DNA of 64,000 nt from Sphingobacterium nematocida (GTDB lineage: Bacteria; Bacteroidota; Bacteroidia; Sphingobacteriales; Sphingobacteriaceae), in assembly GCF_900168125.1 (NCBI RefSeq), contig NZ_FUZF01000008.1, positions 109,304 through 173,303 of the forward strand, given 5' to 3'. The position numbers were made by a program, and so were the translations under genes. The notes beneath the pieces were generated by a model. The model was not told the DNA's origin, did not search any database, and was given only the letters and a program-made list of their open reading frames with translations. Of the stretch, positions 33,175 to 42,751 are shown in pieces. The number at the start of each line of letters is the position of its first letter. Positions within the stretch are counted from its first letter, which is position 1.

Positions 33175-33181
33175 TCGGTTA

Positions 33182-34576
33182 TTATAAACTACCCACCATT
33201 TCTTCTGGTTTTACCCATTCATCAAACTGCTCGGCTGTAACATAACCTAGAGCTATTGCTGTTTCTTTTAAGGTAGAATTATTTTTATGTGCGGTTTGCG
33301 CAATTTCTGCTGCTTTATAATAGCCTATTTTCGTATTTAACGCAGTAACCAACATTAACGAGTTGTCTACAAGTTCTTTAATGCGCGCATAGTTAGGTTC
33401 GATGCCAATGGCGCAGTGCTCTTCAAAGGAAATACATGCATCTCCGATTAGACGAGCTGATTGTAAGAAGTTAGCAGCCATTACTGGTTTGAATACATTC
33501 AATTCGTAATGTCCTTGTGTACCTCCGATAGTGATTGCTACATCATTACCCATTACCTGCGCTGCTACCATAGTGAGAGCTTCACATTGCGTAGGATTTA
33601 CTTTTCCTGGCATGATAGAAGACCCTGGCTCATTTTCCGGAATTAAGATCTCTCCGATGCCAGAGCGAGGCCCCGAAGCCAACATGCGGATGTCATTTGC
33701 AATTTTATTTAACGATACCGCAAGTTGCTTTAAAGCTCCATGCGTTTCTACGATAGCATCATGCGCAGCTAAAGCCTCAAATTTATTCGCAGCTGTAACG
33801 AATGGATGACCCGTGAATTCTGCGATATATTTGGCAACAGTTACATCATAGCCTTTCGGTGTGTTTAGCCCTGTTCCGACGGCTGTTCCGCCTAGTGCTA
33901 CCTCAGAAAGATGATCTAATGTGTTTTTTACGGCTTTGATACCATAGTTCAATTGTGCTACATAACCCGAAAGCTCTTGGCCCAATGTCAGCGGTGTGGC
34001 ATCCATAAGATGTGTACGGCCTATTTTAACCACGTTCATATATTCTTCGGATTTACGTTTTAGCGTATCCCGGAGCTTTTCAACACCTGGTATCGTTACC
34101 TCAACTACAGCTTTGTAAGCAGCAATGTGCATGCCAGTAGGGAAAGTATCATTAGATGATTGCGATTTGTTGACATCGTCATTTGCCTTTAAGACAGGTT
34201 CGCCTTCTCCGATATTGCCGCCCGCCAATACTTGAGCACGGTTTGCGATAACTTCATTAACGTTCATGTTGGATTGTGTTCCAGAACCCGTTTGCCAAAT
34301 CACTAACGGAAATTGATCGTCTAGCTTTCCTGCTAATATTTCATCACAAACAGTTGCGATAGCATCGCGTTTTTCGATAGGAAGTACACCTAATTCATGG
34401 TTGGCATAAGCAGCAGCTTTTTTCAAGTACGCAAAGCCTTCAATAATCTCATGAGGCATTGAAGCTGATGGGCCAATTTTGAAATTATTGCGTGAACGTT
34501 CTGTTTGCGCGCCCCAGTACTTGTCTGCAGGTACCTGAACTTCACCCATGGTATCTTTTTCTATTCTGAATGCCAT
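33182..34576 (-). CDS. fumC: Class II fumarate hydratase
   Basis: 464 residues, standard class II length. It catalyses reversible hydration of fumarate to malate in the TCA cycle without an iron-sulfur cluster. The superfamily signature [11 protein letters not shown] (about 317-327) contains the catalytic serine loop. [19 protein letters not shown] (about 97-115), [14 protein letters not shown] and [16 protein letters not shown] (with the catalytic His, about 185-200) are all intact. ATG 34576 gives the normal [29 protein letters not shown] start. It is first in a pair with the lipoprotein gene. The 183-base gap upstream (34577-34759) holds its promoter but no perfect -7 match. Confidence 0.97.
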   Translation of the reverse strand: MAFRIEKDTMGEVQVPADKYWGAQTERSRNNFKIGPSASMPHEIIEGFAYLKKAAAYANHELGVLPIEKRDAIATVCDEILAGKLDDQFPLVIWQTGSGTQSNMNVNEVIANRAQVLAGGNIGEGEPVLKANDDVNKSQSSNDTFPTGMHIAAYKAVVEVTIPGVEKLRDTLKRKSEEYMNVVKIGRTHLMDATPLTLGQELSGYVAQLNYGIKAVKNTLDHLSEVALGGTAVGTGLNTPKGYDVTVAKYIAEFTGHPFVTAANKFEALAAHDAIVETHGALKQLAVSLNKIANDIRMLASGPRSGIGEILIPENEPGSSIMPGKVNPTQCEALTMVAAQVMGNDVAITIGGTQGHYELNVFKPVMAANFLQSARLIGDACISFEEHCAIGIEPNYARIKELVDNSLMLVTALNTKIGYYKAAEIAQTAHKNNSTLKETAIALGYVTAEQFDEWVKPEEMVGSL

Positions 34577-34759
34577 AATATTTAAAGTAAAAAGTTAAAA
34601 TTCAAAAATGCGATTTCTTTGTCTTCTCCTTGTCGACCGAAATTTCTAGAAGCAAAGTTACTTAATAATACAGAGAATAGGCAAGTTATAAGCTGGAAAA
34701 ACAGCGTAAGATCATTTAATTTTTATTCCTAACTAGTGATAATTGGAGCATACAATGAT

Positions 34760-35377
34760 TTACACCCCTAGTCTTCTTTGTAGATATTCGCGAATATGGT
34801 GGTACAGTTGTTTGGGCTTCAAGCTTCGCCACGGAATTTCGTTTAAAAGGCCCCCAAAGTTGATGTAATAATCTATATTAGCTCCCTGAAACTCCTGTAT
34901 AACATGTTCTCTGAAATGTAATCCAGCGATCCAACCATCTTCGATATCTTGAAACCATTCTTCATAATAAGAGTCGTCTGAAGCATGAAAATTCAGTACA
35001 TTTTCGCCAATAAGTATATATTTCGTAATACCTTCTTGTATCAATACATCTATAATCTCCCTTTTGAGAAGCATTATGTCGTTGTAAATAGCATCATTCC
35101 ATTCGCCGATGAACTCTATAATGGTATAACCATGTTCGTAGTCGACGTACAATATCTTGAGGTAGAGGGTCTGCGAGCCAAAATCATCCCATTGTGGGTG
35201 AAGGAGGAAATTGTAGATTTGTTTGTCAAACTCAAACTCACTATAGATCGTTCCGAAAAACGGGGATTTTTCATCTTCTGAAGCAATATAATCATGCCGC
35301 CATTGATAATAAGGTTCGATCTCGTGCATAGTCGTCAAAAATTTATCAAACCTAAAAAAAATCGTTTTCATCTGCAA
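34760..35377 (-). CDS. Conserved-looking hypothetical protein
   Basis: 205 residues with no signal peptide or membrane helix, rich in aromatic and acidic residues. Segments such as MHEIEPYYQWRHDYIASEDEKSPFFG, YDYEHGYTIIEFIGEWNDAIYND-like VDYEHGYTIIEFIGEWND and GWIAGLHFREHVIQEF suggest an alpha/beta cytoplasmic protein. The second Met (35371) is as good a start as the first. I do not recognise the family; its composition and intact length suggest a real gene. It stands alone between fumC and the S41 protease gene, facing the latter divergently. Confidence 0.7.
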   Translation of the reverse strand: MQMKTIFFRFDKFLTTMHEIEPYYQWRHDYIASEDEKSPFFGTIYSEFEFDKQIYNFLLHPQWDDFGSQTLYLKILYVDYEHGYTIIEFIGEWNDAIYNDIMLLKREIIDVLIQEGITKYILIGENVLNFHASDDSYYEEWFQDIEDGWIAGLHFREHVIQEFQGANIDYYINFGGLLNEIPWRSLKPKQLYHHIREYLQRRLGV

Positions 35378-35470
35378 TGTAATTCTGACTCCTCATTCTT
35401 TCTTCTAAGAATTATGAAATAAATATTGGGAATTATTTGTTGACATTTAATAGTTTGGTAGTTATTTTGG

Positions 35471-35478
35471 TATCTTTG
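35471..35478 (+). promoter_or_regulatory. -7 promoter element of the S41 protease gene
   Basis: TATCTTTG followed by T, an exact Bacteroidota -7 match, 77 bases before the ATG at 35555. TTTG/TTG elements occur upstream but not at ideal spacing. Confidence 0.5.
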
Positions 35479-35554
35479 TTTGTTGTTTTTTTAGGGTAAA
35501 CTCCCATTATTACAACAAATTAAATCCTGGTTTAAGTGCATACGGATTAAATAA

Positions 35555-37177
35555 ATGCAAAAGGGTACTGGACGGAATATTTTTGTAGCTGCAACTTATG
35601 CGGCAACTTTGTTTTTAGGATTGATTCTTGGTCAAAATTATGTAGACCAACAGAGCAATAATCCGGGTAGTTCGCTGGTACCTATAGGATTGTCTGACAA
35701 TTCATATAAGATTCAACAAGTTCTCGACCTTCTATCTAATAGCTACGTGGATAGCTTAAATGTTGACTCTTTACAGAATGGAGCGATAAATCATATTGTA
35801 GCCCATTTGGACCCCTATTCATCTTATTTATTGCCAAATGAATCGCAGGCTCAATCTGAGGCTCTCGAAGGTACATTTGAAGGGATCGGGCTAGAGTTTT
35901 TTAATCTTAATGATACGTTATTAGTAGTAGGGGTAATCGCTGATGGACCAGCAGAAAAAGCGGGATTGAAAGTAGGTGATCGTATTCTGAGAATTGATTC
36001 TACTCAGGTGGCAGGACGAAAAGTAGGACAAAATATAGTGGATAAAATGGTTCGTGGTAAGAAAGGCTCTTCCGTTGCTATCTATGTGGCGAGAGATAAT
36101 CGTGAAAGAACAGATCCGTTTCATGTTGTTCGTGACCAAATCAAAGTTAGCTCGGTTGATGTTTCGTATATGGTTAAGCCCACTATAGGATATATACGTA
36201 TACGACGATTTGGCTTGAAGACTGCTGAAGATTTTAAGGCGACAATCAAGGAATTGAAAAAGCAGGGGGCTCAAAATCTGATTTTAGATCTACGTGATAA
36301 TGGAGGGGGGTATTTTCACGTAGCACTACGTCTAGCTAGCGAGTTTTTTAATGACCGTAAAATGTTAGTGTACACTGAGGGGGCTCACGAGAATAAGAGG
36401 GAATACTACTCGGAGGGAGCTGGTGAGTATACGCAAGGTAAACTAATAGTCTTGATAAACGAGGGTACGGCCTCAGCTTCCGAAATTGTCGCTGGTGCAG
36501 TACAGGATTGGGATCGGGCGACTGTTGTTGGAAGAAGATCGTATGGTAAAGGTATCGTGCAGGAACAATTCGATTTTTTGGACGGGTCGAGGATAAATCT
36601 CAGTATTTCCAGATATTACACGCCGCTAGGGCGAAGCATACAAAAGAAGTATACGGCCAATTGGTCCAATATGATCGACTATGCCAGTATGTATAAAGGG
36701 CTCTGGGTTCTAGATACTACTTTTGCGAATGCACAGATGTACAAAACGTTGGCTGGTAGGGAGTTATTTAGTGGGGGTGGAATAAAGCCGGATGTTAATA
36801 TCTCCATTGACTCCAACGAGCTGAGTCTTTTATATCAAGATATTATAAAATCAAGCTATCTTGAACAGTTTGTTTATGAGCGGTTTACCAAGCAGTTGCC
36901 GGCGTATTCGATTGAGAACTTTATTCAAGGGTATCATTTGCCCCAGTTGGAATACGATAAATTTATTCTTTATTTGAAAGATAGGAACATTATTGTGAAT
37001 GAGAGAAGGAGTAAAGAGCTTTTAACACTTATTCAATCCGATATTGAAGCTATTGTAGGTCGGTATTATTTTGGTAGAGAGGCTTATTTTAAAGTGAAGA
37101 ATAGAAAAGATGAATATGTAAAAAAAGCGATAGAGTTATTAGTCCCTACTTCGTTAATCACATCAACAAATGGTTAG
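35555..37177 (+). CDS. S41 family C-terminal processing peptidase
   Basis: 540 residues. The N-terminal membrane anchor or signal (about 8-26, NIFVAATYAATLFLGLILGQ) is followed by a PDZ domain (about 110-185: FEGIGLEFFNLNDTLLVVGVIADGPAEKAGLKVGDRIL) and the S41 catalytic core. LRDNGGGYFHVALRLASEFF, catalytic S307 in NEGTASASEI and K332 in GRRSYGKG show an intact Ser-Lys dyad. It degrades or trims proteins at the periplasmic C-terminus. The C-terminal 150 residues are helical, as in Bacteroidota CtpA-like proteins. Its stop overlaps the convergent EEP gene stop by 4 bases. Confidence 0.93.
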   Translation: MQKGTGRNIFVAATYAATLFLGLILGQNYVDQQSNNPGSSLVPIGLSDNSYKIQQVLDLLSNSYVDSLNVDSLQNGAINHIVAHLDPYSSYLLPNESQAQSEALEGTFEGIGLEFFNLNDTLLVVGVIADGPAEKAGLKVGDRILRIDSTQVAGRKVGQNIVDKMVRGKKGSSVAIYVARDNRERTDPFHVVRDQIKVSSVDVSYMVKPTIGYIRIRRFGLKTAEDFKATIKELKKQGAQNLILDLRDNGGGYFHVALRLASEFFNDRKMLVYTEGAHENKREYYSEGAGEYTQGKLIVLINEGTASASEIVAGAVQDWDRATVVGRRSYGKGIVQEQFDFLDGSRINLSISRYYTPLGRSIQKKYTANWSNMIDYASMYKGLWVLDTTFANAQMYKTLAGRELFSGGGIKPDVNISIDSNELSLLYQDIIKSSYLEQFVYERFTKQLPAYSIENFIQGYHLPQLEYDKFILYLKDRNIIVNERRSKELLTLIQSDIEAIVGRYYFGREAYFKVKNRKDEYVKKAIELLVPTSLITSTNG

Positions 37178-38286
37178 TGAATCAGGTCTGCCCATATCGG
37201 GTAGTGGTCTGATAGTCGTTCGTTAACAATTCCATAATTGTCGACAGCGATGGATTTTTCGCAAAAGATATAGTCAATTTGAAACAAAGGGAGTAATCCA
37301 AAATGGGTAACCCCCCATCCAAATCCTTTTTCTTCAAAAGCATTGTACATACCTTGTCCGACCTTGTTGACGCTGTATGACATCGGTGTATCGTTAAAAT
37401 CTCCCATCACAATATAAGGGTAGGGACAGGATTCGATATGTTTACGTAATGATTTTGCCTGCTCACTGCGGTTGGTAAATGCTGTTTTAAGCTTACGTCC
37501 TACGCGCTTTGTTTTTTGCTCATCTTTCACTTGTGCGGTGGCCGACTTTTGGATAAATTCTTTATCTTCTTCTTGAAATGCAAATGAACGTAAGTGCACA
37601 TTATACACACGCAGCGTATCTGCTTCCCGTTTGATATCTGCAAAAATAATCCGGTTGATACCATATCCATTTTTAAAAATGGTGCCGTGGTCTATAATGG
37701 GAAACTTTGAAAATATAGCTTGGCCATATCCTTCATAGTCATTTTTTGACACCGGTTCGAAGTAATAATCTTCAAATTTTCCTTCTTCTTTTAATATCTT
37801 AGTGAATTGACGAGATCCTCTAATGCGACTGTAAAACTCCTGAAAGCAAACGATGTCTGGGTTGACTGTGTTTACCAATTCTGCTGTTTCCTCTCTAAAA
37901 TTATCCTTTGGACTGTCGTATCGTTCAAAAAGATGTACATTAAAGCTCATCACTCTTAGTGTGGTGTCCGCTTTAACAACTATCTTGTCGTTGCTATTTC
38001 TGAAATTAATATGTTTGCCTAATAGGCTCCATCCGGATACAATGGCTAGTAAGCTAAGTAGGATGTATCTTTTTTTTCTTAAGAACCAATAAATAATAAA
38101 GCCAATATTGATAATTAAAATGGGCAGAAACGCTAGACCGAAAAAAGCAATCGGCCAAAATTGTTGCGGGTCGATGAAAGAAGCAGAATAGCTCAATAGT
38201 AACGCGACTACAGCAAGAATATTTGTAATAAATATCGTCTTGCTAAAATATCCAAGTCGTTTACGGAAAAATGATCGGTTTGTCAT
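37174..38286 (-). CDS. Membrane-anchored EEP-family hydrolase
   Basis: 370 residues. Three N-terminal membrane helices (about 15-35, 42-65, 75-95) precede a periplasmic EEP domain. It shows MSFNVHLFERY (Asn, about 113), VCFQEFYSRIRG (Glu, about 146), VYNVHLRSF (His), YIVMGDFNDTPMSY (Asp/Asn, about 292-296) and the terminal SDHYPIWADL. The family cleaves phosphate esters with a divalent metal. This three-helix version is common in Bacteroidota next to rhomboid genes, with no defined substrate. It shares one base with the end of the rhomboid-like gene upstream, so translation is coupled. Confidence 0.88.
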   Translation of the reverse strand: MTNRSFFRKRLGYFSKTIFITNILAVVALLLSYSASFIDPQQFWPIAFFGLAFLPILIINIGFIIYWFLRKKRYILLSLLAIVSGWSLLGKHINFRNSNDKIVVKADTTLRVMSFNVHLFERYDSPKDNFREETAELVNTVNPDIVCFQEFYSRIRGSRQFTKILKEEGKFEDYYFEPVSKNDYEGYGQAIFSKFPIIDHGTIFKNGYGINRIIFADIKREADTLRVYNVHLRSFAFQEEDKEFIQKSATAQVKDEQKTKRVGRKLKTAFTNRSEQAKSLRKHIESCPYPYIVMGDFNDTPMSYSVNKVGQGMYNAFEEKGFGWGVTHFGLLPLFQIDYIFCEKSIAVDNYGIVNERLSDHYPIWADLIH

Positions 38287-39161
38287 TACTGATCCTGCTT
38301 ACTGGCTTTAAAAAGCACTTCTTTCTCTTGCGAATTTAGACTTTCATAACCACTTATCGAAATTTTGTCTAGTATTTGATCGATAAGTTCCTGATTAGGT
38401 AAATCAGAATGGTGTCTTCTTTTTTCAGTAGTATGTTGGTGCTTTTGACCTTGCACGACCTTAAGGTGCTGTGGACGTTTGCTTCTTTTGAAAAATCTGC
38501 TCCAATCATTCCCTTTTTGGAGTTGCCACATAAAACATATACCAAAACCGGCCATGAATAGATAAGCAACTGCTGTAACTGGATTACTTACCATCAAAAA
38601 TCCAAACTCGAGCGCAAGATATATTAACGCTATTGTTTTCAACTTGACATTCCCAAAGATGAATAGACGTACCTCTAAATTGGGAACTAATAACGTCACA
38701 CTGCTGATCAAGGCGGCTAATCCAAGTGCTGTAGTGTTCCAGTAAGCTGTTTGATTGGAGTAATAAGGCAATGAGCTGATCCCTAGAAAAACTAATCCAC
38801 CCAGCAATATACCTCCTATAAATACAGTGAGGAACTGCCTGTTGTTTAGAAAGTTTAGAAAAATATTTCCAATCCAGTATAGCCAGAGACAATCGAATAG
38901 AAGATTGAAAATCCCCTGATATAAAAAGGGGTGGGTTATTAATGTCCAAGGCTGTTGAATGAATGCCTTGAATGACATAGGAAGGCTTAGATTTTCATAT
39001 GTCCATCTAAAGAGATCTAAGGATACGACCTCGTCAAATGTTAATAGTTCGAAAATATGAAGTAAAACAAACATGAGTACCTGTCCCGTGATGATATAGG
39101 GGATAGGTGACGTGTTTTTATACGTGTCTCTAATAAATGATTTTAAGACATTTTCCTTCAT
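38286..39161 (-). CDS. Rhomboid-like membrane protein lacking catalytic residues
   Basis: 291 residues. The rhomboid layout of six helices is visible: PYIITGQVLMFVLLHIFEL (helix 1), LITHPFLYQGIFNLLFDCLWLYWIG in place of the usual HxxxHLxxN helix 2, and helix 4 AYWNTTALGLAALISS. The GxSG serine motif appears as TTALG, and the helix-6 His is absent (TAVAYLFMAGFG). It is therefore a pseudoprotease by sequence. The C-terminal tail is basic, soluble and His-rich (about 225-291). It lies between an active-type rhomboid gene and the EEP gene, with a 50-base gap and a 1-base overlap respectively. Confidence 0.85.
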   Translation of the reverse strand: MKENVLKSFIRDTYKNTSPIPYIITGQVLMFVLLHIFELLTFDEVVSLDLFRWTYENLSLPMSFKAFIQQPWTLITHPFLYQGIFNLLFDCLWLYWIGNIFLNFLNNRQFLTVFIGGILLGGLVFLGISSLPYYSNQTAYWNTTALGLAALISSVTLLVPNLEVRLFIFGNVKLKTIALIYLALEFGFLMVSNPVTAVAYLFMAGFGICFMWQLQKGNDWSRFFKRSKRPQHLKVVQGQKHQHTTEKRRHHSDLPNQELIDQILDKISISGYESLNSQEKEVLFKASKQDQ

Positions 39162-39211
39162 GTCATCTTCTTTATGTTATAGGTTCGTTATCCTTAAATC
39201 ATGATTACTCG

Positions 39212-39925
39212 TTAATAATATCCTTTTTTTATCTTCCAGGCTTTTATCAGTAGATAGCCAAATAATGCTCCACCAACGTGGGCTAGATGGGCAATTGAAG
39301 AACCAGAGTTATTAAAACCAAGATAAACTTCTATAAGAATATAAGCTCCGACAAAATACTTTGCTTTTATAGGTACAGGGATAAACATGAAATACAAAGG
39401 CATGTTGGGAAACAGATAAGCAAAAGCAAGTAATAGTCCGAATATTGCACCAGAGGCACCTACCATTGGTGTTCCATAGATAGAAATTAATGTGTCAAAT
39501 TTGTCTTTCGTAAGGGGTAGAGAGGTGGACACACGATCTTGTGCAAAATCGAAGTTGAGAAAGGTACTCGCTCTCATATTTCCTGTAATCTGTTGTACTT
39601 CCATAGCCTGTACTCCATACTGAAGAACTAATGCACCTAAAGCACAGATAAGGTAATAATTTAAGAAACGTTTTGATCCAAACATGCGCTCGATGATTGG
39701 GCCAAACATGACTAATGCAAACATGTTAAAGAAAATATGGCTAAAACCGCCATGCATGAACATATACGTAATAGGCTGCCATATATGAAAAAACGGAGAA
39801 TCGGGATAATACACCCCAAACCATCTGGTTGCAGGTTCAAAAATTAATGAACCGATGAAGCATATGATATTTATAATTAGTAGGTTTTTGACTACTGGTG
39901 TAAGGTTGTCAAGTAAGTTATTCAT
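39212..39925 (-). CDS. Rhomboid family intramembrane serine protease
   Basis: 237 residues, six membrane helices. The helix-2 motif YMFMHGGFSHIFFNMFAL (about 54-71) gives the conserved HxxxHxxxN. VGASGAIFGLLLAF (about 157-170) holds the catalytic Ser in GASG. The helix-6 H in IAHLAHVGGALFGYLL (about 210-225) completes the Ser-His dyad. It cuts transmembrane proteins within the inner membrane. It starts 10 bases after mutL ends and precedes the inactive rhomboid-like gene, all in one direction. Confidence 0.93.
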   Translation of the reverse strand: MNNLLDNLTPVVKNLLIINIICFIGSLIFEPATRWFGVYYPDSPFFHIWQPITYMFMHGGFSHIFFNMFALVMFGPIIERMFGSKRFLNYYLICALGALVLQYGVQAMEVQQITGNMRASTFLNFDFAQDRVSTSLPLTKDKFDTLISIYGTPMVGASGAIFGLLLAFAYLFPNMPLYFMFIPVPIKAKYFVGAYILIEVYLGFNNSGSSIAHLAHVGGALFGYLLIKAWKIKKGYY

Positions 39926-39935
39926 CTATGCTTTT

Positions 39936-41810
39936 TTAAAATTTATTAAATTTTTCCATTAATTCCTGCAATGTAATAGTGACAATTGTAGGTCTCCCAT
40001 GTATCGAGATATTAGGACTCTCACATGCAAATAACGCATCGATCAAGTCTGATATAGATTCATTATCTAATGGAGTGCCTGGTTTGATGGCCGCATTTTT
40101 GGCTAAGCTCCTCGCTAGATTCTCTCTTTTCGAAAGAGTAAGTTCGGATGCATTGTTTTTGTAATCCTCCAATAGTTGATCGACAATTTTGGCTTCATTA
40201 ACATTGGTTCCAAGGTCTGCCGGAATTCCATCTATGATGTAAGTTGTTTTTCCAAATGGTCTTAACTGAAAGCCTAGTGTCTGAAGCTCCGGAAGAAGTT
40301 CATCCATTAACGCAAAATCCGATGCGGAAAGCTCCAGCGTACTCGGAAAAAGGCTTTGTTGGCTTGAGCCTTTGTTGTTTTCCAAATGTTCCTTATACTG
40401 TTCAAATAAGATCCGCTCATGGGCCGCCTGTTGATCGATAAGCATAAAACCCGAGTGAATTTGAGAAAGAATATACTTGTTGTGTAACTGAAAAAAGACC
40501 TTCCTGTTTTCACTGTTGGATTGGAACACCTCATCGCTGTCTGATTCTGTTGGAAGGAGCGGTAGTTGAATAGGATCTTCCTGCTCTGCGATTTGGTATA
40601 ACGTATCCCAATTTTGAGGTATCCCAATTGTTTTCTCCAGACCTTTTGAATAGCTTTCTGCTCGAGAAGTTTTAGACAATGTTGAAGGGTCACTTCCTCC
40701 TTCAAATGGATTGAAGTTGGGGTTGAACGATATTGTTGGTGCTTGAATCTCGTCAAGAGGCTTGGATGAAATCAGGTTACTAAAGCTAGTCTCCTGATTA
40801 AAATCGAGTGAAGGTGCTATATTATATCGGCCTAAAGAACGTTTTACTGCAGAACGAAGGATAGCGTATATCGCTTTTTCATCCTCATATTTGATCTCTG
40901 TTTTTGTAGGGTGTACGTTGATATCAATCTTCGCAGGATCTATTTCAATAAACAACACATAAAGTGGAAAGCTATCAGCAGGTAGCACCTCTTCATAGGC
41001 GTTCATGATAGCATGATTCAAATAGTGGTCCTTTATGTATCTTTTATTGACAAAGAAGAATTGTTCACCTCTTGTTTTTTTCGCGTATTCTGGTTTTCCA
41101 ATAAACCCTTGAATGTTGATAATACTCGTTTCTTCTTCTACCGGAACAAGTTTTTGATTATAGTTATTGCCAAAAAGGTGGACTATTCGCTGTTTTAAGC
41201 TTCCAGGCGATAAATGAAAGATTTCATTATTATCACTGTGCAGGCTAAAAAATATGCTCGGATTAGCTAACGATATGCGCTGAAATTCATCTATTATATG
41301 ACGCATTTCCACAGAATTGCTCTTCAGGAAGTTTCTGCGGGCAGGAATGTTATAAAAGAGATTCTTTATTGCGATGCTGGTTCCTGAGGGAAGAGCTTCA
41401 GGACGCTGATCAACAACTTTTGACCCTTCAATATTAATGACGGTGCCTAACTCATCTTCTACACGCTTGGTCTTTAATTCTACTTGCGCTATCGCGGCGA
41501 TTGAGGCCATAGCCTCCCCCCGGAAGCCCATCGTGCGAATTGCAAAAAGATCTTCCGCTTTTCGGATCTTACTGGTCGCGTGGCGTTCAAAACATAGTCG
41601 AGCATCAGTTACGCTCATTCCACAGCCATTGTCTATGACCTGAATTAATGTTTTTCCTGCATCTTTAACAATAAGCTTAATTCTATCTGCTCCAGCATCA
41701 ATAGCGTTTTCTATAAGTTCTTTCACTGCCGAAGCGGGTCTCTGAACCACTTCACCAGCTGCGATCTGATTGGCAACGGAATCTGGAAGTAATTGAATAA
41801 TATCAGACAT
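39936..41810 (-). CDS. mutL: DNA mismatch repair protein MutL
   Basis: 624 residues, typical MutL. The GHKL ATPase N-terminus is intact: motif I VKELIENAIDAGAD (about 30-43) with the catalytic Glu, VIDNGCGM (about 60-67), TMGFRGEAMASIAAIA (about 93-108) and GTSIAIKNLFYNIPARR (about 143-159). The second ATPase subdomain ends near 330 (DINVHPTKTEIKYEDE). A linker then leads to a C-terminal dimerisation domain (about 430-624). No DQHAxxExxxxE endonuclease motif is visible: the region reads LIDQQAAHERILFEQ, with the DQHA replaced by QQAA yet the AHERILFEQ core retained. It links MutS to downstream repair. It is first gene of the mutL-rhomboid-rhomboid-like-EEP run. Confidence 0.95.
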   Translation of the reverse strand: MSDIIQLLPDSVANQIAAGEVVQRPASAVKELIENAIDAGADRIKLIVKDAGKTLIQVIDNGCGMSVTDARLCFERHATSKIRKAEDLFAIRTMGFRGEAMASIAAIAQVELKTKRVEDELGTVINIEGSKVVDQRPEALPSGTSIAIKNLFYNIPARRNFLKSNSVEMRHIIDEFQRISLANPSIFFSLHSDNNEIFHLSPGSLKQRIVHLFGNNYNQKLVPVEEETSIINIQGFIGKPEYAKKTRGEQFFFVNKRYIKDHYLNHAIMNAYEEVLPADSFPLYVLFIEIDPAKIDINVHPTKTEIKYEDEKAIYAILRSAVKRSLGRYNIAPSLDFNQETSFSNLISSKPLDEIQAPTISFNPNFNPFEGGSDPSTLSKTSRAESYSKGLEKTIGIPQNWDTLYQIAEQEDPIQLPLLPTESDSDEVFQSNSENRKVFFQLHNKYILSQIHSGFMLIDQQAAHERILFEQYKEHLENNKGSSQQSLFPSTLELSASDFALMDELLPELQTLGFQLRPFGKTTYIIDGIPADLGTNVNEAKIVDQLLEDYKNNASELTLSKRENLARSLAKNAAIKPGTPLDNESISDLIDALFACESPNISIHGRPTIVTITLQELMEKFNKF

Positions 41811-41952
41811 ACGATGCGAAGTTACAAAAAAACCTTCATGTGTGATATCAAAATCCTGTATTCTTAGTAGCGTCGAGAGCGATTGTAGAATACTACAAGA
41901 CCGTCGCGGATAGGGGGAGATTGGCTCATTAATAATATTAATGAGAAAAGAT

Positions 41953-41987
41953 AAAGCGCACCGATTAGGTATTAATCAGTGCGCTTT
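41953..41987 (-). terminator. Terminator downstream of the Lrp gene
   Basis: Stem AAAGCGCACCGATTA / TAATCAGTGCGCTTT (14 of 15 paired) with loop GGTAT. It lies 12 bases after the Lrp stop in its reading direction and 140 bases before mutL. Bases 41811-41952 contain mutL's promoter region and nothing else I recognise. Confidence 0.85.
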
Positions 41988-41998
41988 AATCATTGTTT

Positions 41999-42469
41999 TT
42001 ATAAGGTGATTTGTCTCTTAATACTTTCTTCCAAAGAGATAATAGTTTCTGTGCGCTGAATACCCTTTAGACCCTGAATATCTTCATTAAGTACCTTGCG
42101 GAGATGGGCGGTATCTTTACATATTATCTTTGCAAACATACTGTATTGACCGGTACAGTAGTGTAATTCTACGACCTCCTTTACCTGTCTGAGCTGCTCT
42201 ACAGCATCTACATATTGAGATCCTTTTTCTAAGTAAATGCCTAAAAAGGCTGTTATATCAAAGCCAACTTTTTGAGGGTTGATGATTAAGTTAGATCCGT
42301 GTATGATACCCAATTCCTCCATTTTTTTCATTCGGACATGAATGGTTCCACCGGAGACAATGAGTTTTTTTGCTATTTCTGTGTAAGGAATGGATGCATC
42401 TTCCATTAAAATGGATAAAATCTGAACGTCAAGATTATCTAAATCGTAATTTGAATAGTTTTTTTCCAT
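41999..42469 (-). CDS. Lrp/AsnC family transcriptional regulator
   Basis: 156 residues. The N-terminal helix-turn-helix (about 9-60: LDNLDVQILSILMEDASIPYTEIAKKLIVSGGTIHVRMKKMEELGII) is joined to the RAM ligand-binding domain (about 70-150: VGFDITAFLGIYLEKG, VVELHYCTGQYSMFAKIIC). Lrp proteins bind DNA as octamers and respond to amino acids. It has its own unit, closed by a terminator, and faces the kinase-like gene divergently across about 280 AT-rich bases, which could carry sites for either gene. Confidence 0.93.
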   Translation of the reverse strand: MEKNYSNYDLDNLDVQILSILMEDASIPYTEIAKKLIVSGGTIHVRMKKMEELGIIHGSNLIINPQKVGFDITAFLGIYLEKGSQYVDAVEQLRQVKEVVELHYCTGQYSMFAKIICKDTAHLRKVLNEDIQGLKGIQRTETIISLEESIKRQITL

Positions 42470-42751
42470 GAAGTATAAATTTATGCTATTGTTTTGTTGT
42501 TATCGTGTTTCTAAATGTAATATGAAGACTCTCTATCAGGTTTTCCGTAAGATAGTCTAAAAAAATAGATTTATAAAAAGCTGATTTTTTAATCTTCAAT
42601 TTTTTTCAAAATTAATAACAAAAAATCATATTGTATTTTTATTTTCTAAAAAAAATGAATTGTATTTTGTAATATTTTAATAATATATCCATTTCTATAG
42701 GCTAGCACTTTTATTTATCTTTATAAAAATTAAAGTTTTAAGTTGCTTTTT

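Noticed and set aside
40307..40756. 149-codon ORF antisense to mutL
   Set aside because: Shadow frame of mutL with low-complexity translation and no independent support.
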